Source: Stagonosporopsis chrysanthemi
Lineage: Eukaryota; Ascomycota; Dothideomycetes; Pleosporales; Didymellaceae
Direction of reading: 5' to 3'
Length of the DNA: 64,000 nucleotides
Assembly: GCA_022560025.1 (NCBI GenBank)
Contig: JAFISE010000001.1
Location: forward strand, 434,001 to 498,000
Shown here: positions 53,418-64,000 of the stretch, in pieces
How the letters are laid out: the number at the start of each line of letters is the position of its first letter
Position numbering within the stretch: position 1 is the stretch's first letter
Program-made: the position numbers and the translations under genes
Notes under the pieces: model-generated
Database searches by the model: none
The model's input: only the letters and a program-made list of their open reading frames with translations
What the model was told of the DNA's origin: nothing

Positions 53418-55035
53418 ATGTTGAAGCGCAAGATCTCGGACTATGACGCATCTGATTCGTCGATCTTTGGCGATGTTCCAGCGCGAAACAAGCGCCTCTT
53501 TCGACCCAAGCACAGCATCCGCCAGCAGTGGGCGCCGCAACCACAGAGCAACATGAGCGAACTGCTACAGTTTGTCCTGCAGAATGAGGAGGCCTTCAAG
53601 AAGTGCGCGTACCTTTTCATATGTCTAAACGGTACTAACATATGCAAGCCAGCACCGCGTTGCGTCTCTGTATGCGGACTTCCGGCAGCAGCTCGAGATC
53701 AACCCGGACGGCTACTATGCTAATATCGCCGCATGGACCAAAGCATTGACTGACGCCGCGCGAGCAGGTGTCATACCCACCCAGGGCACCACTCACGATC
53801 TCCTGAACATACGGACTGCAGACGACCTTGCGCGAGCGCTTCAGCATCCGCAGTATGGAAAGCCGACATGCTTACCAGCCGTTTTCCACGAGGCGGTGCA
53901 AAAGAAGGAGATGATACTCCTAAAAGACTTCCTGAGTTCAAAGACCAGCATATACAAGACATCTTGGATACCAACGCCGTGGTCAGCCCTACAGTGGAGT
54001 CTGCGAACGGTCGGTGTGTTGGGGAAAGCTGCTCCGCCAGATAAGCTCGCAGTCAAGAACTACGTCGTGCTGAAGAACATCGAGGTAGCCGGAGATGAAA
54101 TCATGAAGCAGATGAAGGAGCACATATCGACCGCCGATCGAGTGCTTTCAAGACGGAACTTCCTCGAACGCTTCTCGCATACGCTCAATCCCACGGCACC
54201 TCTCACAAACAACGACCTCAACATCATTTTGGTCTTCCTAGCCCGAGATAAGCAAGCGATATCTTACGACGCGCAAACGATCAAGTTCAAGCTTGAGCAC
54301 GAGGCCCAGCCCCTTCCAATCACCGAAGAAGATGCTGCTATCGCAGGCCTTCGCGACACTCTCGCAAACATCAATGCACAGCTTCCTCCACTCATGGAGA
54401 AGATCGCATCTGCTGACGCTGCAGCCCGCGAAGCAGTTGCTGCAAAGCAGATGGTCCGCGCAAAAGCCGCTCTACGCTCCAAGAAGCTCGCCGAAACAGC
54501 ACTTGCACAGCGCTCGGATGTAGCCCTGCAGCTCGAAGGCGTGTATACAAAGCTACAGCAAGCTGCTGATCAAGTCGAGATTGTGGAAGCTATGCGCGCT
54601 GGTGCCGCAGCTCTGAAGGGTCTGAACGAAAAGGTCGGTGGCGCAGAGGGCGTGCAGGGTGTTGTCGATGCGGTCAACGAGCAGATGGCTACTACAGAAG
54701 AGATCACGAACATCATCAACGAGACGGATACAGCTGTCGACGAGGTGGATATTGAGGATGAGTTCGAGGCACTCGAGCGCGCCGAGAAGGAGAAGAGGGA
54801 GCAAGCGGATGCGGCAAAGACAGCGGCGAAGCTTGCAGAGCTGGAAGAGGTGGAGAGAAAGCAGAGGGAGCAGCAAGCAAAGGAAACTGCAGCCACGAAA
54901 GAGAAGCAGGCAGAGAACGAGGTGGTTGAAGAGAAGGTCGAACAGGCTTCTCAGGGTATTGCGAAGATGTCGTTTCAGCAGGAAGACGAACAGACAGCAG
55001 ATTCAGAGAAGGAGCATGTGCCTGCATACGCTTGA
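53418..55035 (+). CDS. CHM7: ESCRT-III-related protein CHM7 (CHMP7)
   Basis: Chm7 recruits ESCRT-III to the nuclear envelope to seal holes and remove defective pores. Exons 53418-53602 and 53649-55035 (46 nt intron with TACTAAC) give 523 residues from the first ATG. A second in-frame ATG at 53553 (MSELLQFVL) matches the usual family start and gives 478 residues, so the upstream 45 residues (Lys/Arg-rich) may be leader. An alternative donor at 53609 keeps phase and changes only two residues. The N-terminal half holds the winged-helix-like region (SLYADF, WSALQWSL). The Snf7-type coiled-coil core lies about 270-430, followed by a Glu/Lys/Ala helix and an acidic tail. Confidence 0.88.
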
Positions 55036-55420
55036 GAGTACTCTGTTGGCAAGCTGCATCTTTGCTTTCTATCTATCGCATAGCACAGGCGTTCAGGCAT
55101 TCATGATGATACGTAGACAATGCAATCAATATCATACACAAAGGACTTGCACCATCGGAAAGCTCTCTCCGGCCCTCATTCGCAACATACGAAATCACCT
55201 TCTCTACATTCGCAATCTCACAGATCGGCCGTAAGGGAGCTATCCCGGCGTGACGCCATGCCTGACGCACGCTAACCCCATCTAGCGCATCTCTGCCAAG
55301 CCCCGAACCTCAACTCAAGTCACCGTACCACCATACCCACCAAAGCTCTCAGTACCACCACGACGCGGCTCCGAGACCCCTCGATCGCCCTCGCACCGCA
55401 CCTTTCCCTACTCTCCACTC
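55036..55420. other. Intergenic, no supported gene
   Basis: This 385 bp stretch lies between CHM7 and the complex I gene. The last ~120 bp are C-rich, as in many fungal leaders. No gene is seen. Confidence 0.45.
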
Positions 55421-55971
55421 ATGCTACCCACAATGTCCGCACCCCGCGCCCTCCGCGCGCTCGCCCGCCCCGCCCTCTCGGTCCGCGCACCCGCCGCCCG
55501 CGCCTTCACACCCACCACCCGCGCGTTCTCCCAGTCGGTCGTCAGGCAAGGCGGTCACGAGCACCACTATGATGCGCCGTCTGGATGGCTGTTTGGCGTC
55601 AAGCCCGGCGAGGAGTACAAGAAGGAGGGGTGGGAGAATGCGACGTTCTATGCATTTATCCCCATGATGGTGTTGTTCGTGGGTGTTTATGCTTTCAAGC
55701 CTGATACGAGGTAAGCGATTGTGCTGCTTTGGGGGGCTGTGTAGGTGGTTTCGGGCCTGTGGAGGGTGCGATGGGTGGAGGGTGCGATGGGTGGAGGGAG
55801 GGTGGCTGGAGATGGGCGGCCATTGATGGCGATGAGGAAGCGTGGAGGCTTGGATGTTCGAAGCACAGGCGCTGACAATATCACAGCATCCAGACCTGGG
55901 CCCTTGAGGAGGCTCGCAGGCGGCTTGAGGCAGAGGGCATCCTAGCCGATCCGGATGTCAAGAAGGAATAA
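55421..55971 (+). CDS. NDUFB11: NADH:ubiquinone oxidoreductase ESSS subunit
   Basis: This is an accessory membrane-arm subunit of mitochondrial complex I. Exons 55421-55710 and 55887-55971 give 124 residues (120 from the alternative ATG at 55433). The first ~40 residues are Arg/Ala-rich with no acidic residues, a clear presequence. After a Gly/His segment comes PSGWLFGVKPGEEYKKEGWEN, the family hallmark, and one membrane helix (FYAFIPMMVLFVGVYAF). The second exon adds TWALEEARRRLEAEG. The 176 nt intron is long for this window and includes a tandem repeat. Confidence 0.9.
55761..55798. repeat. 16-bp tandem repeat in NDUFB11 intron
   Basis: GGAGGGTGCGATGGGT occurs twice in tandem, followed by a partial copy, within the G-rich 176 nt intron. 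It probably arose by slippage and explains the intron's length in part. Confidence 0.75.
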
Positions 55972-56344
55972 GCTCGACCGATGACCGAGAATCACGAACG
56001 AGGTGAACATCTCGCAGAGAATTGAGAGAAGCTATAGCGGGCTGAAGTGACGCAGCTGCACGCACAGAACTGTATATATCCGGATCATGACAGTTGTGGG
56101 GTTTCTTTTGTCGCATCGGCTCCGTAGAGGAGGTATGCAATTGCAATGCATTGAATTTCAAAGACTACCTGGACCGTGTTGTGCGATTGGGTCAAATGGT
56201 TTCAGAACTGACTCAATTTAATTCACCTTCTGTTGGAGTAGTTCTACATCTTAGGTGCGTCTCCCAACATCCCAAACGAATGCGGCACTGGCCGTCTACA
56301 CTATTAGTACCATGACTGTCCTGAGCACCTTCGAAAGGGCCATC
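55972..56344. other. Convergent intergenic region
   Basis: This 373 bp stretch lies between the stops of the complex I gene and the F-box gene. Nothing is recognised. Confidence 0.5.
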
Positions 56345-57424
56345 TCAGTCGATCTCGCGTAGGTCCAGGCTCTCGATGGTCGAGAGATACTGCCCAAAGG
56401 CATCTTGCAATATCTGCAGCACGCCAGGAGAAACCGTCGTGAATGCGAGACTCTTTACCTGCCTGCAGTTGGCGAAGAGCACTCCAATTGGCGTGACGAC
56501 GGAGTGTCGACCGGCATTTCCAGGGAGAGGGCTAGGAGTATGCACGGCATCAATAACCTCGATTCTGGTGATTGAGCATGAAGGAACTACTTGGTCCCAC
56601 TTGTGGCCCTGATCTTCGACAGCACCAGCAGCGGTAGTGCTAAGCTGGAGTCCGCTCAGGCAGAGAAATTCAAGGCTCGGCAGACTGATGACTGCCCAGA
56701 GCTGTGACAAGAAGTAGTCGGTCTTGCAATTCAGCTTGAAGGTGCGTAGCTGTTCGAAGTTGTGCTGGCTGGTTGGAAACCTCGCACGATAGCCAATTCC
56801 GTTCAGAACTGCGTGAGTTGGAATGTCGGTATGATAACCAGAGCAGTCGAGACATTGGATATTTGGTAGCATACGTAGGAGAGCTTGTACCGCCTCTTTG
56901 ACAGGATCCGACACACCAACCCGTCTCAAATATCCGCGGCTGATTAGGTCATACGGATCGTCAGGTATGAGTTCCCACATGTAAGGTCGTCCTTGAGCGC
57001 GGAGGTTTGCAGCTGATCTGCAGATGAAGCCCCTGTCTTGTCGGAGCAGCTTCAAGTACTGGACATGCAGCCTCAGATCTGGTCGTTGCATCATCGTACT
57101 GATGAAGTATGAAAGGTTGCACTTGTCAAATGTTATCGAGTCGTATGTTGCGGGAACAAGATGAGAGCTGTCCACACGGTCTTCGAAAGTGGTCGATACA
57201 GTCTCTCCAGGCATGCAAGCCGTCAATGAGACCGCAGTATAGAGATGGGGAGTGGCAATGCAGTTGAGCTTGCGTGAGATCAGCGCAGCTGCGGCGAGCG
57301 AAGACTGAGGCTGCAGGAAGAACATGATCCTATCGATCAGTTCTTGCGGGAGTTGATCGAGGCCCATGCCTGTTGATTCGCCAGGCGATGCAGGACCGTG
57401 AGTGTCGTCAGCTGGCTGCGTCAT
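56345..57424 (-). CDS. F-box protein
   Basis: F-box proteins recruit substrates to SCF ubiquitin ligases. The ATG at 57424 gives 359 residues, and the F-box follows about 22 residues later (LDQLPQELIDRIMFFL with LISRKLNCI). The frame stays open upstream, with another ATG at 57511 and a GTG at 57556, but that segment is hydrophobic and unlike the family start, so I chose 57424. The rest has irregular Leu-rich segments (LEFLCLSGLQLS, QVKSLAFTTV, STIESLDLREID) suggesting degenerate LRR-type repeats. The substrate is unknown. Such genes are numerous and variable in filamentous fungi. Confidence 0.78.
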   Translation of the reverse strand: MTQPADDTHGPASPGESTGMGLDQLPQELIDRIMFFLQPQSSLAAAALISRKLNCIATPHLYTAVSLTACMPGETVSTTFEDRVDSSHLVPATYDSITFDKCNLSYFISTMMQRPDLRLHVQYLKLLRQDRGFICRSAANLRAQGRPYMWELIPDDPYDLISRGYLRRVGVSDPVKEAVQALLRMLPNIQCLDCSGYHTDIPTHAVLNGIGYRARFPTSQHNFEQLRTFKLNCKTDYFLSQLWAVISLPSLEFLCLSGLQLSTTAAGAVEDQGHKWDQVVPSCSITRIEVIDAVHTPSPLPGNAGRHSVVTPIGVLFANCRQVKSLAFTTVSPGVLQILQDAFGQYLSTIESLDLREID

Positions 57425-57830
57425 TGCAGTTGGAAAGTCGCGAGGAATTGGAGGTCGTTTGTGGAAAGTTGTGGAAACCAGACAAGAGGTGAGCAGCCAA
57501 AAGATATGCATATGGGGTCGGCAAGAGCCCTGTCTTTCACTTAGTAGGTATACCACGTAACACTGCCCACGGCCTCGCCGGACGCAATCGAGGAAGCGTG
57601 GCCAGCTTCTGGCCCCGCTATATCTAAAATGCCAACACCGGAATTCGCGACCTTGATATGACCATCATCAGCAAAGCATTCAAACAAAAAACCCTATAGA
57701 GAAATAGCAATACCATTGCTACAGAACGAGGATATCATTTCGTCCAGCCCAGCCCGTTCATAACCATTTCATAACATTCATAACGTCATAGCTCATCCCT
57801 CCACATCCTAGAGCCTTCCCTCACTACCGC
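57425..57830. other. Intergenic, no supported gene
   Basis: This 406 bp stretch lies between the F-box gene and the glucoamylase 3' end, both on the minus strand. No gene or element is recognised. Confidence 0.45.
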
Positions 57831-59464
57831 TCATAAACTCTTAGCAAGCTTCCTGGCACGCACGGCCTGCAAGAATGCACCATAGCTCCATGTTAAATCC
57901 TCCGCGCCCGTCATGAAGCCAGTCACTTTGTCGAACTGCTCGCTCATGCTACCCTCAGTATCGACATGCTTCCTTACTACGCCAAGAAACTGGTCGCCTA
58001 CTGTGCTGAGACGTTCGACGATGGAGTGGAAGAGCGCGTCGTTGGGCCCGTAGGTCCCTTCGTCGACATCGAGGCTGGAGGAAGCGAGGAGGGCGGCGTA
58101 GAAAGGGAGCGAGGTGGATGAGATGGTGAGGTTGGTGGAGATGGAGATGTGCGAGGCGGTGCGGTAGAGGATCTCGGCAGCAGATGAGGTGCAGAGGAAC
58201 CATGGGTTGCCGTGTTGGGTGGTGGTATAGCCGTTGTACTTGTCTTCGGGATAGCGGCCAAGACCTGTGCCCTCGAAGGGTTGCTCGTCGTCTGCGTCTG
58301 CCTCGGACTCGTCATCAGAAAAGGACCGGGGACTGCTGTTGATGGGGAAACGGTCTCGCTGGTCCGTAGCCAATGCGAGCAGGGAGACGAGAATCTCATC
58401 AGACCATGGCGGGTAGACCACGCTGTCGTCTGAGTCTTCAGCTGGTAGAGCGTGCAGCGAACCAAGTAGAAGACCACAGTCAAGTCCAGACCTCTTGCTC
58501 CACAGAGTTTCGACAAGATGCCCCTTCTGCTTGTTCCAGAACTTTGAGAGCAAGTTCTCGATATAACCAGCTTGCAATGTGTACCAGTCTGCCGCACCAA
58601 GATCACCAAATGCGCGCGCAAGCTGGCTTCCTTCCCGCAGGCTTCGCGCGCTGACCATGAGAGTGAAGAAGTGCAGACCTTCAACCTCCTCCCATAAATC
58701 AAAACCAGACTGGTTCCAGTAATGGCTGACGTACTCGAGATCGGCTTTGATAACACTAGTAGGTGGCATGCTCGCCTCGTAGAATGGTGCGAAGAAGTCC
58801 TCTGCTCGAGATGACGTCCACAAGGTCGGGTGCGAGGCATTGTATTCTCGAAGATAGTGGATGAGCGTCAGAGCGCGCAGCGCTGGCCCGTCTCGCTGAG
58901 GGCGTCCCCATGAGCCTGTGAACGGCTTGCCGTCAACCTCGAACTTTGGTTCGCCCAGCCCAGTGAGATCATCGAATGTACCTGACGGGTTGGAGGTGCG
59001 TTGTATTGTCTGCTGCAAAGATGCGTACGCATCGAGGATATCGGAGAGCTTGCCACCAAGACGAGAAGATATGTCGTCGGCGTAGACGTCTACAAGGGTG
59101 TCCATTGTAATGGCAGCATCGCGAACCCCTTCATAAGGTCAACTACCGTGTTCACCAGTGATTCTGACGACAACTTACACTGGTACCAGTAGTCCGGCCC
59201 GTTCTGGCTCGGGCTGGCAATCACAGTGCCAGGTGCAACGCCATGGCCTTCCACGTTGCGTCCACCAGGCGATACATTTGCCAGCAACTTGTCCAGCGCT
59301 ATCCGCTCTTCCTGTTGTATCCATGCATCAAGTGTATCTTGCAGGGGCTGCTGTTGCTTCTGAGCATCCGCCATGCCGAGGAAACCGAGGTCCCGTAATG
59401 GAGGGATCGAGAAAGCGTAGGAGCAGGGCGTCAAAGACGCAGCGAGGAGGATGCTAGGCAGCAT
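57831..59464 (-). CDS. Glucoamylase, GH15, no starch-binding domain
   Basis: GH15 enzymes release glucose from the ends of starch or glycogen chains. Exons 59464-59179 and 59128-57831 (50 nt intron) give 527 residues. A signal peptide is likely at 1-17 (MLPSILLAASLTPCSYA). The splice restores DYWYQWVRDAAITMDTLVD. The sugar-binding motif GSWGRPQRDGPALRA follows. The general acid Glu is in FDLWEEVEG and the base Glu is in SMSEQFD, so both catalytic residues are present. The protein ends soon after DLTWSYGAFLQAVRAR, without the linker and CBM20 domain of Aspergillus glucoamylase, so action on raw starch is unlikely. It resembles sporulation- or glycogen-type glucoamylases in layout. Confidence 0.93.
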
Positions 59465-60650
59465 GACTGCTATATCCGGCGTCAACAGTGTGAGAAGTAG
59501 GTATTAGAGGAGTGAAACAGTTCAGAATGTCATGACAGCTTCAACACCAAGCAACAGAACTAGAGCGGCGCGTGAAGAATGGTAAGAACGTCGTCGATAT
59601 TAAACAAGCAACTACGCCGGGCCCCGGCCCTCCCACGCATCATGCCCCATACTAGTCATTCACCGTGGCATGTGCCCCACCGCATGCCCATTGTTCACTG
59701 CCTAGCGGCGTCGTAGCGAGTCGGGTTTCGTAGGGGCGGTCAAGCGTTGTCGAAGTTTGGTCTGACGTGGACGGGTGATGTGAATCAAGCGTGTGCGAGC
59801 GTGTCACGCGAGCGTCGTGGGGCGAATCAGCGGCGAGGGAGGTCCGCGATGACGCTGGGAGATCCGGGGAAGCAGGGAACTTGTACTTTTTCGTCTTTGG
59901 GGTTTCGACCTCGGTTGTCGTGAAACTCATAGCAAACGGCTTGAGAGATGCTGCATAAATTGAGGCTGTATGGAAGAGAAGTCTGACTTTGTGGTCGGAG
60001 CTGGACTGGTCGCAAATATGAGGGGGCTGAACCAAGCTGTTCCACCATGAACAGCGCTGCCTGATTGCACCCGTCACCGACACAGCCTCAGTCCTGACTT
60101 TCAGACCATTCGTGAGGATCAGATCTCATCAGCTGGAATCCGGTCCTCCATAAGCACTCAGCTCACAAGCAATGAGTGGCCCCGTCGAACTCTCCCGTCC
60201 CTGCCGCCGCCCACCCTCCAGGCGACTTGTGACCAAGCGAGCGATACCGGCATGCAGACCTCGGATGTTAGCAATAGCATATGTCAGGACTCCAAATTTC
60301 ACATGCCTATACCACTCTCCGGGTCCACTTGGATAAGTTCAACCCGTGAAGAGATACAACTTCGTTATCATTACGCTCATATGCGTGCTACGAAAACATC
60401 ATAGTTATACAACCAACACCCATGTTCCCGACCCATGCCAAAACCAACGCCGCATCTCAGACGCGCCCTAAGGGGTATCTCGCGAATGAAGAGCCATTAT
60501 CATTAGACCTAAACGTCATGTACAGTGAAAGAAACCAAACAACGCAAGCAATGCAATAAAATGCAGCACAAGGGAAGATGCAGCTTCCACCTGGAAACCA
60601 TGCTGGGCACCAAAGCCACGTCAAATCAGATCCGGTGCACCAAGGCCCTC
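59465..60650. other. Intergenic with one doubtful small frame
   Basis: A minus-strand frame at 59652-59930 (92 codons from an ATG, Ser/Thr/Pro-rich, starting MSFTTTEVETPKTKKYKF) is the only candidate. It has no family match and may be chance. The rest includes the glucoamylase promoter and the YVC1 3' flank. Confidence 0.35.
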
Positions 60651-63600
60651 CTAGACGCTTGATCCAAATATTTCGTCTCCGCTGTCCTTTTTACTGTTAC
60701 GTTTCCTCGCCTTTCCTTTCTTCTTTGGAAGGTCGTTGCGTTCGTTGGGCGGCGTGTGCGTGCGCTGGCTGCCTGCTGCGCTCGACTCGCCTACACGCAA
60801 GCCCTTGACTTCTTTCAATACATCACGGAAGCCCTCTTCCAGGGTTGTCATCCGCGCAAGCATGATCCTACTCATGCGGTTGGAATCTGATTCTGTGTCA
60901 CTGCCCTTGCGTTCCATGCGCTCCATACGTGCCTCCGCTCTGGCTCGTGCTGCGAGCTCGAAATGGGTTGTGAAGGAGGCCGGGATGGTGTTGAGATTGC
61001 CGAAGTTGGGATTGTTCGTGTTGTCACCAAGATCAGAGGCGAGGTCAAGTGCTACGGCGTTAAAGGAAGGCGTGCGATTCTGGCGCTCTAGAGCGAGGAA
61101 ATTCGACAAATTCGGTGTCCCTCGATTGCTGTCGGAGGGCAGCATTGCACGAGCGCGGGAAGCTGAGGCGTGACTAACATGGCTCGCGGGCTGAGGACGT
61201 TTAGGTGTCTTCACTCCAGACGATGTGGTTGCGTCGAGACGACCAGGCGTGGCCGTCCCACTGCGTGAGCTCAGTTTTGCACGCTTGTCGGGCGAACCTG
61301 GACGCGAGAATTCCATGGCGTCTTTCGTGGGGCTAAAGAGAATAGTACTTGTTGAGGTGTTGCGCTTGTGTCCTGGCTTGCTTTTCCTGCCAGGTGACAT
61401 GACTACGCTGGCATCAGATACCGAAGATACCCTTGCTGGAGTGCGCGCAGGAGTCTTTGGTCTGGGCACCACAGGTGTGCGGAAAAACTCGTCTTCCGAC
61501 GTCACATAGCCCAGTTTCAGCTTTTTGTTCTCCTTGTCACTTGTTGGCAGATTCTTCGGGGTTGTCTGTCGATCGGAGGTGGAGTCGTTGTCGTCGGCCT
61601 GAGTCAGCAATTCGTCGTCACCGTCGGCATCAGTTTGCTGCGGCAGATCGTCGACCATGTCGGGTTCGTCCTCCTCAATGATCGGACGTGGGAACGTTAC
61701 GAAACTTTCATCCGGATCCGAGGCTACACTTCTAGTGAATGAGAGCGGGTGCCTTCGCCTTGGCTGACCAGAGGTCTTGGAGCGACGCAAATAACCTGGT
61801 CTAGCACGGGACTCGAGACGGTCAAGGACGGATTGAGCATCTTCCTGGGGTGGGGGCACCTCCTCGTCGTTGCCCATCTTCTTCATCCAGTCAGATACCA
61901 CATTGCTTGAGTTCCTGCGACCAGAGGGATAGTTCGAAGGCGCTTGGACGCTGTTGTCGCGATACGGTCGGCGGAACACCTCTTCCAAGGCGCGATCCTT
62001 GTGAAAAGTCGTGATGGATGGCTCACGAAGTCGAGGGTTGAACGACTCGATAGCACCGCGAATGCTGAAGGCTGGGACCACAGGCGACGCTGTACCTGGG
62101 CGTCCACGGTTCTCGACCAGGTCAGTGGGTCCATAGCTCATGTTCGTGAGCAACAGCCTCTCATACATGAAGATTGTGAACAAAATGGGGATGTGTGTCA
62201 GTTTGATGATCATTCTGTTCATCCGTACGAACCGCTTGAATGGCATCGTAAACTTCAACGGGATGAGCAGCCATCCCATTATATTCGTTGGAGGAATATA
62301 CGAGAACAAAGCGTCAGACTTGACCATAGATATTGTGTTCACTGCGAACAGGAACTGATGCTCTTCGTTGGCGTTCTGGACGATTTTCATGAACGAGTTT
62401 GTCAACACTGTGACCAGAATCGTGACAATGAGGAAATGACACATGAAGAGGAAGAGTGCCAACAGAGCCTTGCCAAGAGCATTGTACTTGAGCCAAAGGT
62501 CCCATGCTGCTGGTGTGAAGCCCATGAGTAGCTGGAAGATGGCATACGCAGCGTCCGAGGCAGAAAGGCCTATGTTGAAAGCCAGACTGAATGCGACAAA
62601 GAATCCGCTGCATGCTATACAAATGAGAACCAAGATGGCCACCAGATCCATAGCCATCATTCGAAAGGCAATTAGCAGCTGGGAGAAATATTGATAGTGG
62701 TCCAGAGCAGAGAACAGACGAGGGAACAGGAGGACTGCAGTTGCGCCCAAGGTGTCGTAAGCCATGCTGGCCACATGGTTACGGCTAACATCCGGCATGA
62801 GAATACCGTACAAGCGCAGGACATAGTATGCCATGAACATGAGCAGAATGCCAAGATCGACGAAGTTCCAAATCTGTTATTTTCATCAGCGCGAGCTCGG
62901 TTATTGGAGGACACAAGGATCGGGAGACTACAGCGCCCAGAATCAGTCGGGTGTATGGAAGAGTGCAAACTTACACTCATGACTGCTGGGGTTAGCTACA
63001 TCCAATGAAACCACATGAAAGTGTGCTTACTGTAGAGCCCAAACCCCTGTTCAGAGAACCCAACAATCTCATCGAGCATGTACCCAGCACTCCAGAACCA
63101 AAAGATGACTTCCAGAACCGTAATATCGTCCGACTTCTCGGCCAGCACAGCCAAGAACAGCCCTAACATTATGCCAAAAGACAAGGTCGAGAAAAGGTTG
63201 CGATAGCGTGGGACTCGGAGACGGGAGAGCTTGAAGAGCGAGGCTTCTTGGGGATCGTATAGAGTCACTGTTCGTCTCATAAGCGCAGATGCTGGCAGAT
63301 CGGCGTTGAATCGCTTGGGCGTCGGCGCACGACGCGCCGGGCCCCTGCCAGGAGACAGCTCGTCGCTGTCGGGGCGGCTGTGGCTGTGAGACGTGTCGGG
63401 CTTGCGATGGAGGCTGTCTGCGACTGAGTGGAAGACGATTGTTCCAGCCCAGATGGCCTCCAACTGCTGCACAACCAAAGGATGAGCCAGAAACTTCTTG
63501 GCTTCGGCACGAATGGCGATTTCCAATGCAGAGATGCGCGCATGCTGCGACCTCTGGCGCGGCCAATTTGTGCCCCCCATAGGTGTCTCGAGGCCCTGGA

Positions 63601-63939
63601 GAGGGTCATAGTCGTAGCTTAGGGCGTCGATCAGCTCTCTTGTGGAGAACTCCTTCAACAGGCGCATAGCCAGCAGCTCGCAAAGGAGCGCCCGCGTCTT
63701 GCTGACGCCAACATTTCCGGGATTTGCCTCTCCTTCCTTTCTGAACTGTAGGCAGTTTGCGATCAAGCAGTACAGAGTACCACGATTGTAGTGCTCTGCG
63801 CGAATCTGCTGCTGGAGGGGCTTGACGAGGAACTGAGAAACCTGCGGCGAGCGCAGCTGGTCCCAGCTCAGGGTGGTCTCGCAGCGCTGGACGACAGCTG
63901 TGCGTATGGCGTGGGTGTTGTTGTATATGGGGATGCGGT
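60651..63939 (-). CDS. YVC1: Vacuolar TRP-type cation channel YVC1, 5' end outside window
   Basis: Yvc1 is a TRP-like channel that releases calcium from the vacuole under osmotic stress. Visible exons are 63939-63031, 62985-62975 (an 11 nt microexon) and 62873-60651, giving about 1047 residues; an acceptor (TTTCAG) at 63940 shows that at least one further exon lies past the window edge. The N-terminal part resembles the Yvc1 cytosolic region (YNRGTLYCLIANCLQFR). The joined sequence GFGLY-TVMS-IWNFVDLGILL bridges the first helices. Helices continue to about residue 560, with the pore region near LLMGFTPAAWDLW. The C-terminal ~450 residues are polar and Ser/Pro-rich, ending in a coiled-coil-like stretch; yeast Yvc1 is much shorter here. 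Confidence 0.9.
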
Positions 63940-64000
63940 CTGAAACTTCGTGTTAGCGCAGTAAACAATCATCTTCACGTGCAACAAAGGCAGCGCACCA

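Noticed and set aside
1..64000. tRNA, rRNA or CRISPR elements
   Set aside because: A visual scan for T-loop consensus sequences and regularly spaced repeats found none. A tRNAscan-SE run would settle the tRNA question.

Overview
This window is nuclear DNA of a filamentous ascomycete (Pezizomycotina; Dothideomycetes is my best guess, from general impression only). The evidence is many short introns (mostly 45-66 nt) with GT..AG ends and TACTAAC-like branch points, Zn2Cys6, fungal-rhodopsin-type and F-box genes, a fused EGT1, and a peroxisomal Lon protease. Both strands are used and most genes are spaced by 0.2-2 kb. One scaffold gap (10 N) lies in a G/C homopolymer tract near 15.4 kb. I found no tRNA or rRNA gene, CRISPR array or intact transposon by eye.

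Left part (1-15 kb) is mostly housekeeping: a possible small membrane protein; ubiquitin C-terminal hydrolase (YUH1 type) divergent from an ARC1/AIMP1-like tRNA-binding cofactor with a probable mitochondrial leader; UDP-glucose 4-epimerase; a SUN-domain nuclear envelope protein; MCM6 with two MluI cell-cycle boxes in its promoter; and two unrecognised genes before the gap.

The 16-28 kb part looks accessory: a GH2 glycosidase, an isochorismatase-family hydrolase, a Zn2Cys6 regulator, a seven-helix fungal-rhodopsin-type membrane protein and a secreted covalent-FAD oxidoreductase. No PKS, NRPS or terpene synthase is present, so I do not call it a biosynthetic cluster. A 2.8 kb gene-free stretch follows (25.2-27.95 kb).

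The right part (28-64 kb) returns to conserved genes: peroxisomal Lon (C-terminal SRL), CHO2 phosphatidylethanolamine methyltransferase, EGT1 for ergothioneine, a 951-residue protein with an N-terminal Cys/His cluster and a C-terminal PHD-like finger, mitochondrial rhomboid PCP1, a BTB protein, BUB3 and GPN2 sharing a 157 bp divergent promoter, ESCRT-III CHM7, a complex I ESSS subunit, an F-box protein, a GH15 glucoamylase, and the vacuolar TRP-type channel YVC1, whose 5' end lies beyond the window.

No clearly new multi-gene system is visible. The items most worth a second look are the two-start ARC1 gene, the PHD-like protein, the YVC1 11-nt microexon, and the accessory block at 16-25 kb. 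Exon joins were worked out by hand from splice signals, reading phase and family similarity; they were not checked against RNA.
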